From: Nitrosomonadales bacterium
GTDB taxonomy: Bacteria; Pseudomonadota; Gammaproteobacteria; Burkholderiales; SG8-39
NCBI GenBank assembly: GCA_005240145.1
Contig: SBAS01000070.1
Coordinates: forward strand, 1 to 37,777
Reading direction: 5' to 3'
DNA length: 37,777 nucleotides
Part shown: positions 25,864 to 33,930 of the stretch, piece by piece
How the letters are laid out: each line of letters starts with the position of its first letter
Position numbering within the stretch: the first letter of the stretch is position 1
Made by a program: the position numbers and the translations under genes
Notes under the pieces: model-generated
Database searches by the model: none
Seen by the model: the letters and a program-made list of their open reading frames with translations, nothing else
Told to the model about the DNA's origin: nothing

Positions 25864-27281
25864 TGTTGCCTCGCCTGCGCGCGTGGTACGAGCGAACCCA
25901 GCACCATACCGACGACCGAGGCCGCCAGGCCGATCAGCGCCGGCGGCACGGTAGCGTCCCCGGCAATCGCCTCCGCCACGCCCCAGGCGCAGAGGCCGAA
26001 GACGACGGAGAGCAGCGCACCGACGCCGTTGGCCCGCCTCCAGTAGATGCCGGCGGCGAGCGGCACGATGCACGACACCAGCGTCACCTTGTAGGCGTTC
26101 TGCACCATTTCGTACATGGTGCTCTTGGAGTTGAGCGCGAAGAGCAGTGCGGCGAGGGTGAATGCCACCAGCACCACGCGCAACAGCAGCAGGAACTGCT
26201 TGTCGCCCATGCGCGGCGCGAACGGCCGGACCACGTTCTCGGTGAACAATGCCGTCGGCGCGAGCAGCGCACCGGAGGCAGTGGACAGAATCGCCGATAG
26301 CAGCGCGCCGAAGAACAGCACCTGCGCCCACAGCGGCGTGCGATCCAGGATCAGGTTGGGCAGGATGCGCTGGATCTCGCGCGCATCCTCGTTGGCGAAC
26401 AGCTTCGCGTAGCCCGGGTCGATCACCAGCGCGGCATAGGCGATGAAAATCGGCACGAAGGCGAAACAGAAGTAGACCGCGCCGCCCAGCAGGCAGCCGC
26501 GCACCGCGGTCTTCTCGTCCTTGGCCGAGGTAACGCGCTGGAACACGTCCTGCTGCGGGATGGAGCCTATCGCCAGCGTCATCCAGGCCGCCGCGAACCA
26601 GAGCCACTCCTTGGTGCCGCCCTTTGGCCAGAATTCGAACTTGCCAGCATCGGAGGCCGCGGCGATCACCCTGCCGGCTCCGCCGGCCATGTCGCCAACC
26701 AGCCAGGCCACCGCGACGAGGCCCACCAGGATCACCACCGACTGGAACAGATCCGTCATCGCCACCGACCACATGCCGCCCCAGATGGTGTAGCCGACCA
26801 CGATCGCGGCGCCGATGACGATGCCAGTGTTCAGATCGATACTGCCGCCCGAGAGCACGGAGATCACAAGCCCCAGCGCCGTGAGCTGTGCCGAGGTCCA
26901 GCCGAGGTAGGACGCAGTGATCGCGAGGCTGGTAATGACTTCGACCGGCTTGTTGAAGCGCTTGCGGTAGAAATCGCCGATCGTGAGCAGGTCCATGCGG
27001 TAGAACGCGCGCGCGAAAAACAGCGCCACGAACAGCAGGCAGAACGACGAGCCGAAAGGGTCGGCGACGATGCCGCCCAGGCCGTCCTTGGCGAAGGTGG
27101 CGGAGACCGAGAGCACGGTCTCGGCGCCGAACCAGGTGGCGAATACGCAAGCCGCGCTCATGTACAGCGGCAGGCTGCGGCCGGCGACAAGATAGTCCCT
27201 GGAGTTGTGCACCCGGCGCGCTGCCCACAGGCCGATCGCGATGGTGACGATGAAATACAGGGCGACGGAGCCGATCAGCAT
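25860..27281 (-). CDS. Sodium:solute symporter family protein
   Basis: 473 residues, about 13 transmembrane segments, SSS family. Typical features are the N-terminal YFIVTIAIGLWAARR, the NSRDYLVAGRSLPLYMSA loop, AACVFATWFGAETVLSVSA, and SAILSTASGALLAPTALFTENV, the conserved segment contributing to the second sodium site. The substrate cannot be told from sequence alone (choline/proline/sugar-type transporters share this fold). It starts at ATG 27279-27281, 15 bases after ubiB ends, so it may be read as a continuation of the ubi operon. It overlaps the VanZ-like gene by four bases. Confidence 0.92.
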   Translation of the reverse strand: MLIGSVALYFIVTIAIGLWAARRVHNSRDYLVAGRSLPLYMSAACVFATWFGAETVLSVSATFAKDGLGGIVADPFGSSFCLLFVALFFARAFYRMDLLTIGDFYRKRFNKPVEVITSLAITASYLGWTSAQLTALGLVISVLSGGSIDLNTGIVIGAAIVVGYTIWGGMWSVAMTDLFQSVVILVGLVAVAWLVGDMAGGAGRVIAAASDAGKFEFWPKGGTKEWLWFAAAWMTLAIGSIPQQDVFQRVTSAKDEKTAVRGCLLGGAVYFCFAFVPIFIAYAALVIDPGYAKLFANEDAREIQRILPNLILDRTPLWAQVLFFGALLSAILSTASGALLAPTALFTENVVRPFAPRMGDKQFLLLLRVVLVAFTLAALLFALNSKSTMYEMVQNAYKVTLVSCIVPLAAGIYWRRANGVGALLSVVFGLCAWGVAEAIAGDATVPPALIGLAASVVGMVLGSLVPRAQARQH

Positions 27282-27296
27282 GACGCCGGGATAATA

Positions 27297-28799
27297 CTAG
27301 AACGGAAAAAACGCGAGCAACTGCACTAGCAGCAGCGCGCCTGCCACCGCCAGCAGGCCCGCAAGCAAGCGGTTGCGGCGGCGGTTCTGCGCCGACAGGC
27401 GCTCGAGTGCGGCCTGCAAACCGCCGGCGCGGTCCTCCGCGAGCAGCTGGTGCAGCAGGCGCGGAATGGCGGGCAGCGTGAGCGCCCAGTGCGGCGCCTC
27501 GCGCCTCAAGGTTCGCGCAAGGCCGCGCCAGCCGACCTGCTCGCTCATCCAGCGCTCGAGGTACGGCTTCGCCGTCTGCCACAGGTCCAGCTCGGGATTG
27601 AGGTCGCGGCCCAGGCCTTCGATGTTGAGCAGGGTTTTCTGCAGCATCACCAGTTGCGGCTGGATCTCGACATTGAAGCGGCGCGAGGTCTGGAACAGGC
27701 GCAGCAGCAGCTTGCCGAAATAGATCTCCTTCAGCGGCCGTGCGAATATCGGTTCGCACACGGCGCGGATCGCGGCCTCGAAGTCGTCGAGCCGCGTGCC
27801 GGCCGGCACCCAGCCCGCATTGAGGTGCGCCTGCGCCACGCGCCGGTAGTCGCGCTCGAAGAAGGCGAGGAAATTCTGCGCCAGGTAGCTCTTGTCGCCC
27901 TCCGACAGGGTACCCATGATGCCGAAATCGAGCGCGACGTACTTGCCATCATCCGATACCAGGATGTTTCCCGGGTGCATGTCGGCATGGAAATAGCCGT
28001 CGCGGAACACCTGGGTGAAGAAGATCTCCACGCCCGCGCGCGCCAGCGTCGGGATGTCGACGCCCTTCTGCCTCAGCACGTTGACCTGGGAGATCGGCGT
28101 GCCATGCATGCGCTGCATCACCATCACGCGGCGCGAGCAGAAATCCCAGTGCACCGCCGGCACCGCGAGCAAAGGCGAGTCGGCGAAATTGCGCCGCAGC
28201 AGCGACGCGTTCGCCGCTTCGCGCACCAGGTCGAGTTCGTCGTCGAGGTGACGCGCGAACTCGGCCACCACTTCGCGCGGCTTCAAGCGCCGCCCATCGG
28301 TCCACAGCAGTTCCACCAGCTCGGCGGCACTTTCGAGCAACTGCACGTCCTTCGCCACCGCTTCCTCGACGCCAGGCCGCAGCACCTTGACCGCGACCTC
28401 GGTGCCATCATGCAGCACGGCGAAGTGAACCTGCGCCACCGAGGCGCTGGCAACCGGTTTTTCCTCGAATGTCCGGAAAAGCTCCTTCAGCGTGCGGCCG
28501 AGGGAAGCTTCGATTCCGACGGCAGCGAGCGCGAAGGAGAAAGGCGGCACCCGGTCCTGCAGCTTCGCCAGTTCGTCGGCGATGTCGAGCGGCAGCAGGT
28601 CGCGACGCGTGGAGAGGATCTGGCCGAACTTGACGAAGATCGGTCCGAGCGCTTCGAGCGCTTCGCGCAGGCGCACAGCACGCGTGCTGTCCTCTACTGC
28701 TCGCGTTGCGTCAGGAGCGGATGAGAACCGCGGCAGCAGGCGGTAGAGGCGAAAGCGCAGCCCGACCCACAGAATGCGCAGCAGGCGCAGCACCGACAT
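27297..28799 (-). CDS. ubiB: UbiB, atypical kinase/ATPase of ubiquinone biosynthesis
   Basis: 500 residues. Membrane-anchored protein-kinase-like ATPase (ADCK/COQ8 family) required for ubiquinone synthesis. The diagnostic KxGQ motif is K57-F-G-Q in [17 protein letters not shown]. The Ala-rich nucleotide loop follows ([13 protein letters not shown]), then [27 protein letters not shown] (catalytic loop) and VALDFGIMG (metal-binding DFG). Two C-terminal hydrophobic helices (about 470-500) anchor it. The ATG abuts the ubiJ TGA. It is the last ubi gene here before the symporter. Confidence 0.96.
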   Translation of the reverse strand: MSVLRLLRILWVGLRFRLYRLLPRFSSAPDATRAVEDSTRAVRLREALEALGPIFVKFGQILSTRRDLLPLDIADELAKLQDRVPPFSFALAAVGIEASLGRTLKELFRTFEEKPVASASVAQVHFAVLHDGTEVAVKVLRPGVEEAVAKDVQLLESAAELVELLWTDGRRLKPREVVAEFARHLDDELDLVREAANASLLRRNFADSPLLAVPAVHWDFCSRRVMVMQRMHGTPISQVNVLRQKGVDIPTLARAGVEIFFTQVFRDGYFHADMHPGNILVSDDGKYVALDFGIMGTLSEGDKSYLAQNFLAFFERDYRRVAQAHLNAGWVPAGTRLDDFEAAIRAVCEPIFARPLKEIYFGKLLLRLFQTSRRFNVEIQPQLVMLQKTLLNIEGLGRDLNPELDLWQTAKPYLERWMSEQVGWRGLARTLRREAPHWALTLPAIPRLLHQLLAEDRAGGLQAALERLSAQNRRRNRLLAGLLAVAGALLLVQLLAFFPF

Positions 28800-29384
28800 T
28801 CAGCGCCTCTCCGCGAGGCGCTCGATGCGCTTTTCGAGCCGCTCGAGGCCGTCGCGCAGGCGCGCCTGCGCCGCGGCGATTTCCGCCAGCGCGCCGCGCT
28901 TGACGAGCAGCGGTGCTTCCTCGGTGGCGTATTCGACCAGGCTTCCCGCGATGCGCTGCACCGTATCGGCATGCCAGGCGGCGGCGCCTTTGGCCAGTGC
29001 GACCAGGCGATGCGCGGCCGCATCGCCGACGACCCGCGACAGGTCTTCCTCTGCATCCCAGCGCAGGTGGCGCGCGAGGAACAGCACTTCGGCCGCCAGC
29101 CCGGCGTTGCCCGCGACATCGATCGAGCGCAGCAGCTGCTCTTCGCCCTGTACCGCCGCGGCGAGCACAGCGGGCCCCAGCGTGATCACCAGCGAGGGTT
29201 CCGCCGCCGGCGGCGCGGCATCGAGGCGCCCATCGGCGCTGATCGTGAAGCGCAACCGCGGCAGCGGCGGCGCGCGCATTTCCAGGGTCTCGGCGGCGAA
29301 GGGCAACAGCCGCGCGCGCGCCCAGGGCTCGGCAGCGAGCAGGCGGTTCAACGCGGCGGCGAAGGGAGATTCGACAGTGGGCAT
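28800..29384 (-). CDS. ubiJ: UbiJ, SCP2-domain ubiquinone biosynthesis accessory factor
   Basis: 194 residues from ATG 29382-29384. UbiJ binds lipid intermediates and scaffolds the soluble Ubi complex. The SCP2-like domain covers about residues 10-110 (FAAALNRLL, RLRFTISADGRL, SLVITLGPAVLAAAV, ISIDVAGNAGL-type block seen as LLRSIDVAGNAGLAAEV, LFLARHLRWDAEEDLSRVVGDAAAHRL). A helical tail (about 160-194) follows. Position between the Tim44-domain gene and ubiB fits betaproteobacterial order. A strong terminator ends only about 12 bases before its ATG, and no good ribosome-binding site is seen. Confidence 0.9.
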   Translation of the reverse strand: MPTVESPFAAALNRLLAAEPWARARLLPFAAETLEMRAPPLPRLRFTISADGRLDAAPPAAEPSLVITLGPAVLAAAVQGEEQLLRSIDVAGNAGLAAEVLFLARHLRWDAEEDLSRVVGDAAAHRLVALAKGAAAWHADTVQRIAGSLVEYATEEAPLLVKRGALAEIAAAQARLRDGLERLEKRIERLAERR

Positions 29385-29395
29385 GCGCAAAAACA

Positions 29396-29419
29396 AAAGG
29401 CCACCGCGCGGTGGCCTTT
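29396..29419 (-). terminator. Perfect palindromic terminator just before ubiJ
   Basis: The 24 bases are a perfect palindrome: AAAGGCCACC, GCGC loop, GGTGGCCTTT. Read on the minus strand it is followed by a T-rich run (TTTTGTTTTT, overlapping the stem end), a textbook intrinsic terminator. It lies between the Tim44-domain gene (ends 29444) and ubiJ (starts 29384). It could end the upstream transcript or act as an attenuator within the ubi operon. Confidence 0.8.
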
Positions 29420-29443
29420 CTTCCTCCGAGCGGGACTCGGAGA

Positions 29444-30346
29444 TTAATGCATCTGCTGGATGCCCGCGAGTTGCCAGCCGTGCGAGCCGCTGACCGGCTT
29501 GGCGAGGTTCCAGACCTCTTCAAAACCGATGGGAGCCTCGCCCGGCGACTCGCGCACCATGCCCGAGAAGCGCACGCTCGCCCAGTGGTTGTCGCCCTCG
29601 GTCACGACTTCGAGCAGGTCCGCATTCAGGTTCAGCACGTCCGTCTGCTGTTTCTCGCTGCCGCGCGCCTGCAAGTCCTTCTTCAACTCCTCGAACAACT
29701 CGTCGCTCGTGAACTCACGCAGTTCTTCCAGGTTGCCCTGGTCGTTGGCGATCTGCAGCCGCATGTAGTTGAGCTTGGCGCCGCGCAGGAAGCCTGCGAC
29801 ATCGAAGCCGGCCGGAACGTTGGCGGCAACGCCGCTTGCGGCTGCGGGCGCCTCGAATCCGGCAGCCTGCGAAGGCGGCGGCGCAGCCACCGTTTCATTG
29901 CCCATCATCGCGGGGAAGGGGCCCTGCGATCCTGACGAGGCGTACTGCATGCGCTGCGGCTCGGCGCCGCGTTTCTGCATCAGCATGCGCACCACGAAAA
30001 CCGCGGCGAACGCGAGCAGCCCGGCAAGCAGCAAGCCGACCATCAGACCGCCCATGCCGTTGGCGCCCATCAGCCAGCCGAGCGCGCCGCCCAGCGCGAG
30101 GCCGCCCAGCAGCGGCATCCACCTGCTCATGCCGGAAGCGGCAGGCTGCGCCGCGGCGGGAGCGGCAGATTGCTGCATCTGCTGCGCCTGTGCCGGTTTG
30201 GCCGGCGTAGCGGCCGGAGGCGCGTTGGTGACGCTGCGCTGAGTGCCGGCCGAACGGGCGCCGCCGAGGCGCTTTGCGTCTACCTCGGTCGCCACGAACA
30301 CCGTGCACACGAGAGCGGCGACGAATCCGAGCACGAGCTTTGTCAT
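29444..30346 (-). CDS. Tim44-domain membrane protein
   Basis: 300 residues. An N-terminal signal/anchor (residues ~1-24, VLGFVAALVCTVFVATEVDA) is followed by a low-complexity Gln/Ala/Pro linker (~35-70), two close hydrophobic segments with glycine repeats (MPLLGGLALGGALGWLMGANGMGG ~76-118 region, described in parts), another linker, and a Tim44-like domain in the last ~125 residues (AKLNYMRLQIANDQGNLEELREFTSDELFEELK onward, split here). The family resembles mitochondrial TIM44's C-terminal domain; bacterial members are of unknown function. It sits between ubiE and ubiJ. AGAGGA lies before its ATG. Confidence 0.88.
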   Translation of the reverse strand: MTKLVLGFVAALVCTVFVATEVDAKRLGGARSAGTQRSVTNAPPAATPAKPAQAQQMQQSAAPAAAQPAASGMSRWMPLLGGLALGGALGWLMGANGMGGLMVGLLLAGLLAFAAVFVVRMLMQKRGAEPQRMQYASSGSQGPFPAMMGNETVAAPPPSQAAGFEAPAAASGVAANVPAGFDVAGFLRGAKLNYMRLQIANDQGNLEELREFTSDELFEELKKDLQARGSEKQQTDVLNLNADLLEVVTEGDNHWASVRFSGMVRESPGEAPIGFEEVWNLAKPVSGSHGWQLAGIQQMH

Positions 30347-30358
30347 GTCGATCCTCTG

Positions 30359-30383
30359 GCTGACCTTGTCAGCAATTTGTCAG
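30359..30383 (-). repeat. Repeat and hairpin in the leader of the Tim44-domain gene
   Basis: Plus-strand TTGTCAG occurs at 30366-30372 and again at 30377-30383, an 11-base step or about one helical turn. The first copy is also one arm of a perfect 6-bp hairpin: GCTGAC 30359-30364, CTT, GTCAGC 30368-30373. The block lies 13 bases upstream of the Tim44 gene start in the 47-base gap after ubiE. It could be an operator or an RNA element. Confidence 0.4.
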
Positions 30384-30393
30384 TTTTTCCATA

Positions 30394-31119
30394 CTACAGC
30401 AGTTTGTAGCCGCGGTGCACGGCGACCGCTCCAGCAGCGAGATTGAAGTATTCGACCCGTTCCAGGCCTGCCCGTTCCAGCATTGCCGCGAGCGCCAGCT
30501 GGTCGGGGTGCATGCGGATGGATTCGGCCAGGTAGCGGTAGGCGGCGGCGTCCCCCGCCACCTTCTCGCCCAGCCAGGGCAGCACGTGGAAGGAATACAG
30601 GTCGTAGGGTTTCTGCAGCGGCTTCCAGACTTTCGAGAATTCCAGCACCAGCAGCCGCCCGCCCGGCTTCAGCACCCTTGCCATCTCGGCGAGCGCCGCT
30701 TCCTTGCGCGTCATGTTGCGCAGGCCGAAACCGACGCTCACGCAGTCGAAGCTTGCGTTGCCGAAGGGCAGCTGCTCGGCGTCGCATTGCACGGCCGGCG
30801 TCGCGCGCCCCGCATCGAGCAGCCGGTCGCGTCCGCGCACGAGCATCGCCCCGTTGATGTCGCTCATCCAGACCTGCGCACCGCGCGCGGCAAAGGCGCG
30901 CGCCAGGTCGCCGCTGCCGGAAGCGACATCCAGCACCCGTTCGCCGGGGCGGATGCGCGCGATCGACACGGCGAAGGCCTTCCACAGCCGGTGCAGGCCG
31001 AACGACATCATGTCGTTCATGAGGTCGTAGCGCGTGGCGACGCGATCGAACACCTCTTCCACCCGTTTGGCTTTTTTCTCCTCGGCGACGCGCTCGAAAC
31101 CGAAATCCGTATCAGCCAT
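30394..31119 (-). CDS. ubiE: Ubiquinone/menaquinone C-methyltransferase UbiE
   Basis: 241 residues. SAM-dependent methylation of the quinone ring in ubiquinone (and, where present, menaquinone) synthesis. The start at MADTDFGF (31117-31119) matches the family; an ATG two codons earlier (31123-31125) is possible. Motifs: [25 protein letters not shown], the SAM site [30 protein letters not shown] and [16 protein letters not shown], the ubiE signature. It overlaps the DUF971 gene by several bases and heads the ubiE-Tim44-ubiJ-ubiB set. Confidence 0.96.
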   Translation of the reverse strand: MADTDFGFERVAEEKKAKRVEEVFDRVATRYDLMNDMMSFGLHRLWKAFAVSIARIRPGERVLDVASGSGDLARAFAARGAQVWMSDINGAMLVRGRDRLLDAGRATPAVQCDAEQLPFGNASFDCVSVGFGLRNMTRKEAALAEMARVLKPGGRLLVLEFSKVWKPLQKPYDLYSFHVLPWLGEKVAGDAAAYRYLAESIRMHPDQLALAAMLERAGLERVEYFNLAAGAVAVHRGYKLL

Positions 31120-31507
31120 GTCCATCCCGGCTGGCGCCGGCTTGCTCGAGCCTGGCGAGGTACTCGGCCCACATGCGTTCCTGGTTCTCGCCGAGGTGAT
31201 GGAGGTATTCCCAGGAGTAGATGCCGGTAGCGTGGCTGTCGGAGAACGCCGGCTGCACCGCATACGAGCCGACCGGCTCGAGCGAGCGGATCTCCACTTC
31301 GCGCTTGCCGACCTGGAGCACTTCCTGCCCGGGGCCGTGTCCCCGCACCTCGGCCGAGGGCGAGTACACGCGCAGGAACTCGTAGGGCAGCTTGTAGGTC
31401 TTGCCGTCGGCGAACGCGATTTCCATCAGGCGCGACTTCTGGTGCAGCTTGATTTCCGTCGGCGCAGGCCCGGTGCCGGCAGCGTGAGCCCCGTGCGCCT
31501 CGGCCAT
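31112..31507 (-). CDS. DUF971 (GBBH-like N-terminal domain) protein
   Basis: 131 residues. DUF971 is the small domain also found at the N-terminus of gamma-butyrobetaine hydroxylase; stand-alone bacterial forms have been tied by context to iron-sulfur metabolism, without firm function. Visible blocks are [65 protein letters not shown] and [17 protein letters not shown]. Its ATG (31505-31507) overlaps the previous stop as ATGA and its own end overlaps ubiE, so it is coupled on both sides. DUF971 directly before ubiE is a common betaproteobacterial arrangement. Confidence 0.92.
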   Translation of the reverse strand: MAEAHGAHAAGTGPAPTEIKLHQKSRLMEIAFADGKTYKLPYEFLRVYSPSAEVRGHGPGQEVLQVGKREVEIRSLEPVGSYAVQPAFSDSHATGIYSWEYLHHLGENQERMWAEYLARLEQAGASRDGHG

Positions 31508-33114
31508 CAGGGCACCATTTCGTAGGCGACGCGCTCGTAGTCGACGCCGCGATCGAGCAGCTCCGTGAGGCGCACCCTGACATGTCCGTCGACGTAGACC
31601 TCGATGACGCGCCTGGGCTTGAACCAGCCCGAAGGCAGCACCAGCGACGGCGGCGCGTTGATCGCCGCAACCGAGGTGAGCGAGAGCGCCTGCACGTACT
31701 TCGCGCCCACCACGTTCAGGCCGGTGGGACGCGCCGCGGTCGCCGCCGGCAGGCCAGGCAGCAGCCGGATGCCGGCGAAGAGATCGCCGGCGTCGTTCTG
31801 CACCAGCCAGCGCACCTGGCCGAGGATGAAGTTGGTGGAGTTCGCCGGCTTCACGGCCACCAGCATGCCGTGGGTGTAGCGCTTGCCGCCCCTGGCGGCG
31901 CGGCGAACCATCTTCAGCCCCTGCGTGCTTTCGTCCTCGATTTCCCAGGGCTCGAGCAGGTAGCCGTGCACCACGCTGTAGTCGTCCTCGTCGCGCGTGC
32001 TGACGCGGCCGAATGCCGCGATCTGGTCGCGCTCCGCGCTGGTGAGTTCCTTGGCCTCGCCGGGCTGCTTGAACACGCGCCCGGAGACGTAGTAGTGGAT
32101 CGACTCCATCCCCTGGCAGGTCTGGGCCGGGTTGGCGGTGCGTTTTCTCTCCGCAGCGCGCGGCAGCTTGACCTGGCACCACTGGCGATAAAGGAACACC
32201 AGCAGGTGCTCGCAGGAGGGCTGCACGCAGTCTTCGCCCAGCGCAAGTTTCGCCGGCGACTCGCCCTTGCGCAGCAGGCCGATGCGGTTGCGCAGGCTCT
32301 TCGACAGGCGCTTGACGTCCAGGTACCGGGGCTCGGCCGCCTCCTCGCCGTCGCGCTCCGGGCAGATGTCGCCCGCCAGGTCGACCACCAGCGCGGCGAC
32401 ATCCTCCTCGGGCGGTTCCGTCGTCACCTCCACCTTTTCCGCCCAGCGCTCGAGCAGGAAGGCGACGAAGGTGAGCTGGCGCTGGCTGAGCTCGTTCGGA
32501 TTCGCCATGCCGAGCAACGCCGCGCGCAGGTAGGCGACGCGCGGCGAGGTATCGTTCACGTCGCGGTTGAGGTAGTCCTTGACCGGATCGTCCGCGGCCT
32601 CCAGCGCCTCCGCCCTCGCGTAGCCGTCGTGCAGTTCGCGCCACACGCTGCGCGGTACCTGCCGGTAGGCGCGGTGGTAATGGAACATCTTCAGGCCCGT
32701 GTAGGAGAGCACGCGCTGGCAGACGAGTCCGCGCTGCGCCTGCATGCCGGCCTCGCCGACGACCGCCGCGGCGAGGCAGCGCAGGTACCCCTGGTGCATC
32801 TGCTCCCACAGCGCGAGCGTGTCGTCGAACACTGCGCTCTCGGCTTCGGCCATCGGCAACGCGCGGTTGGTGAAGCGCCGCGCCCGCTCTATTTCCACGA
32901 ACTGCACCGCTTCGCGCAAGGCCTCCAGCGTCGCCAGCCGGCTAACCGCGTTGAGCGCGAAAAGGTTGAACTCCTGCAGCTGTGCCAGCAGCTGGTGTTG
33001 GGCCGCGGCGACAATCGCGAGCGGCACGTTTTCGAGCCAGGCCTTCGCGGTGGCCGCGTCGATGAACTCGGGCTCGGCCTGGGCGGAGTACTCCGGCAGC
33101 TCGAGCTTGTTCAT
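31507..33114 (-). CDS. Uncharacterised protein with split PilZ-like motifs
   Basis: 535 residues, soluble, with no signal peptide. An all-helical N-terminal half (~20-240, QHQLLAQLQEFNLF, LRCLAAAVVGEAG, SYTGLKMFHYHRAYRQVP) is followed by a beta-rich C-terminal part. Two elements match the PilZ c-di-GMP pair: RAAER (R319, R323) and DESTQG (D394, S396, G399). They are about 70 residues apart rather than the usual ~25-30. TNFILGQVRWLVQNDAGDLFAGIRLLPG also resembles the PilZ barrel end. I recall similar betaproteobacterial proteins labelled c-di-GMP-binding, so the assignment is tentative. The ATG overlaps the preceding stop and its TGA overlaps the DUF971 ATG. Confidence 0.7.
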   Translation of the reverse strand: MNKLELPEYSAQAEPEFIDAATAKAWLENVPLAIVAAAQHQLLAQLQEFNLFALNAVSRLATLEALREAVQFVEIERARRFTNRALPMAEAESAVFDDTLALWEQMHQGYLRCLAAAVVGEAGMQAQRGLVCQRVLSYTGLKMFHYHRAYRQVPRSVWRELHDGYARAEALEAADDPVKDYLNRDVNDTSPRVAYLRAALLGMANPNELSQRQLTFVAFLLERWAEKVEVTTEPPEEDVAALVVDLAGDICPERDGEEAAEPRYLDVKRLSKSLRNRIGLLRKGESPAKLALGEDCVQPSCEHLLVFLYRQWCQVKLPRAAERKRTANPAQTCQGMESIHYYVSGRVFKQPGEAKELTSAERDQIAAFGRVSTRDEDDYSVVHGYLLEPWEIEDESTQGLKMVRRAARGGKRYTHGMLVAVKPANSTNFILGQVRWLVQNDAGDLFAGIRLLPGLPAATAARPTGLNVVGAKYVQALSLTSVAAINAPPSLVLPSGWFKPRRVIEVYVDGHVRVRLTELLDRGVDYERVAYEMVP

Positions 33115-33926
33115 GGCGGAATTGTAGGGGATCTGGGCGCTTCCTCGAAGGCGCCGTCGCCGCCGCGATCCGGGTTGAATACATCGCGATAGCTGAGGTA
33201 GGAACTGGCGAACCACACCGGCAGCAAGGTCCAGATCACCGAGAATAGCGCCGAATTGGCCTGCAGCGCGCCGCTGCCGCCGAACAGCACTGCGCCGCCC
33301 AGCGCCAGCATCAGTACGAAGCCGAACAGCAGCATCACCGTCGCGCCGTAGGCGAGAAAGGCGCGCCAGTTAATGAGCGCCGCGACGGCGCTGAAGAACG
33401 CCGCCTTGCCGGCCGAGAGCCCGTCCCAGGCGACCAGCAGCGGCGCGTACCACAGCGCGCCTAGCAGCAGCGTCTGCAGCAGCGCGCCAACCATCATCGC
33501 GCGCTGCAGTTCGGGAATCTGCAGATCGTTCAGCTGCAGCTGCGAGCGCCCGATCACCGCCTGCGCGAAACGGCCCTCGTCGGCGAGGGCCGTGCCCGCC
33601 AGCACGACCACCATCGCGGCGAGAAACAACGCGCCCATGCGCAACTGCGCCGGCAGCCGGTGGCGAAATCCTGCGATGAGCAGATCAGGCGGCGGCGTGG
33701 CGCCACCGGCCGCAGCGCGCGCGATGGCGTGCGGACCGACCATCAGCGCCGGAAACAGCAGCCAGATCGCGACGAACCCGAACGTGGGCAGCGCGACGAG
33801 GATCGTGCAGACCACGAGGAAGACCAGGTTGAGCAGCAGCTGGCGCAGCGGGGCGACGCGGAAAATGAGGAAGGCTTCGCCCACCCAGCGCAGCCCGCGC
33901 ACAGCCGGAAGGCGATTCGCACGCAT
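33111..33926 (-). CDS. BPSS1780-type polytopic membrane protein
   Basis: 271 residues, about five or six transmembrane segments. It opens with LPAVRGLRWVGEAFLIFRVAPLRQ, the signature of the BPSS1780 family of betaproteobacteria. Other blocks are FPALMVGPHAIARAAAGG, LWYAPLLVAWDGLSAGKAAFFS, and NWRAFLAYG. A TTG directly before the ATG (33924-33926) gives an alternative start. Function unknown; the family has no characterised member that I know. The gene starts five bases after thrB and overlaps the PilZ-like gene by four bases, so the three are probably cotranscribed. Confidence 0.88.
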   Translation of the reverse strand: MRANRLPAVRGLRWVGEAFLIFRVAPLRQLLLNLVFLVVCTILVALPTFGFVAIWLLFPALMVGPHAIARAAAGGATPPPDLLIAGFRHRLPAQLRMGALFLAAMVVVLAGTALADEGRFAQAVIGRSQLQLNDLQIPELQRAMMVGALLQTLLLGALWYAPLLVAWDGLSAGKAAFFSAVAALINWRAFLAYGATVMLLFGFVLMLALGGAVLFGGSGALQANSALFSVIWTLLPVWFASSYLSYRDVFNPDRGGDGAFEEAPRSPTIPP

Positions 33927-33930
33927 CAAA

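Noticed and set aside
24811-27759. Continuous minus-strand open frame of 982 codons suggesting a giant fusion protein
   Set aside because: Only the last ~350 codons look like a protein (VanZ-like). The rest is an arginine/glycine-rich shadow of the symporter and ubiB end in another frame, a normal effect of high GC.
31112-32809. Minus-strand 565-codon open frame
   Set aside because: Most of it is a shadow of the PilZ-like gene; only the final 131 codons are the DUF971 protein.
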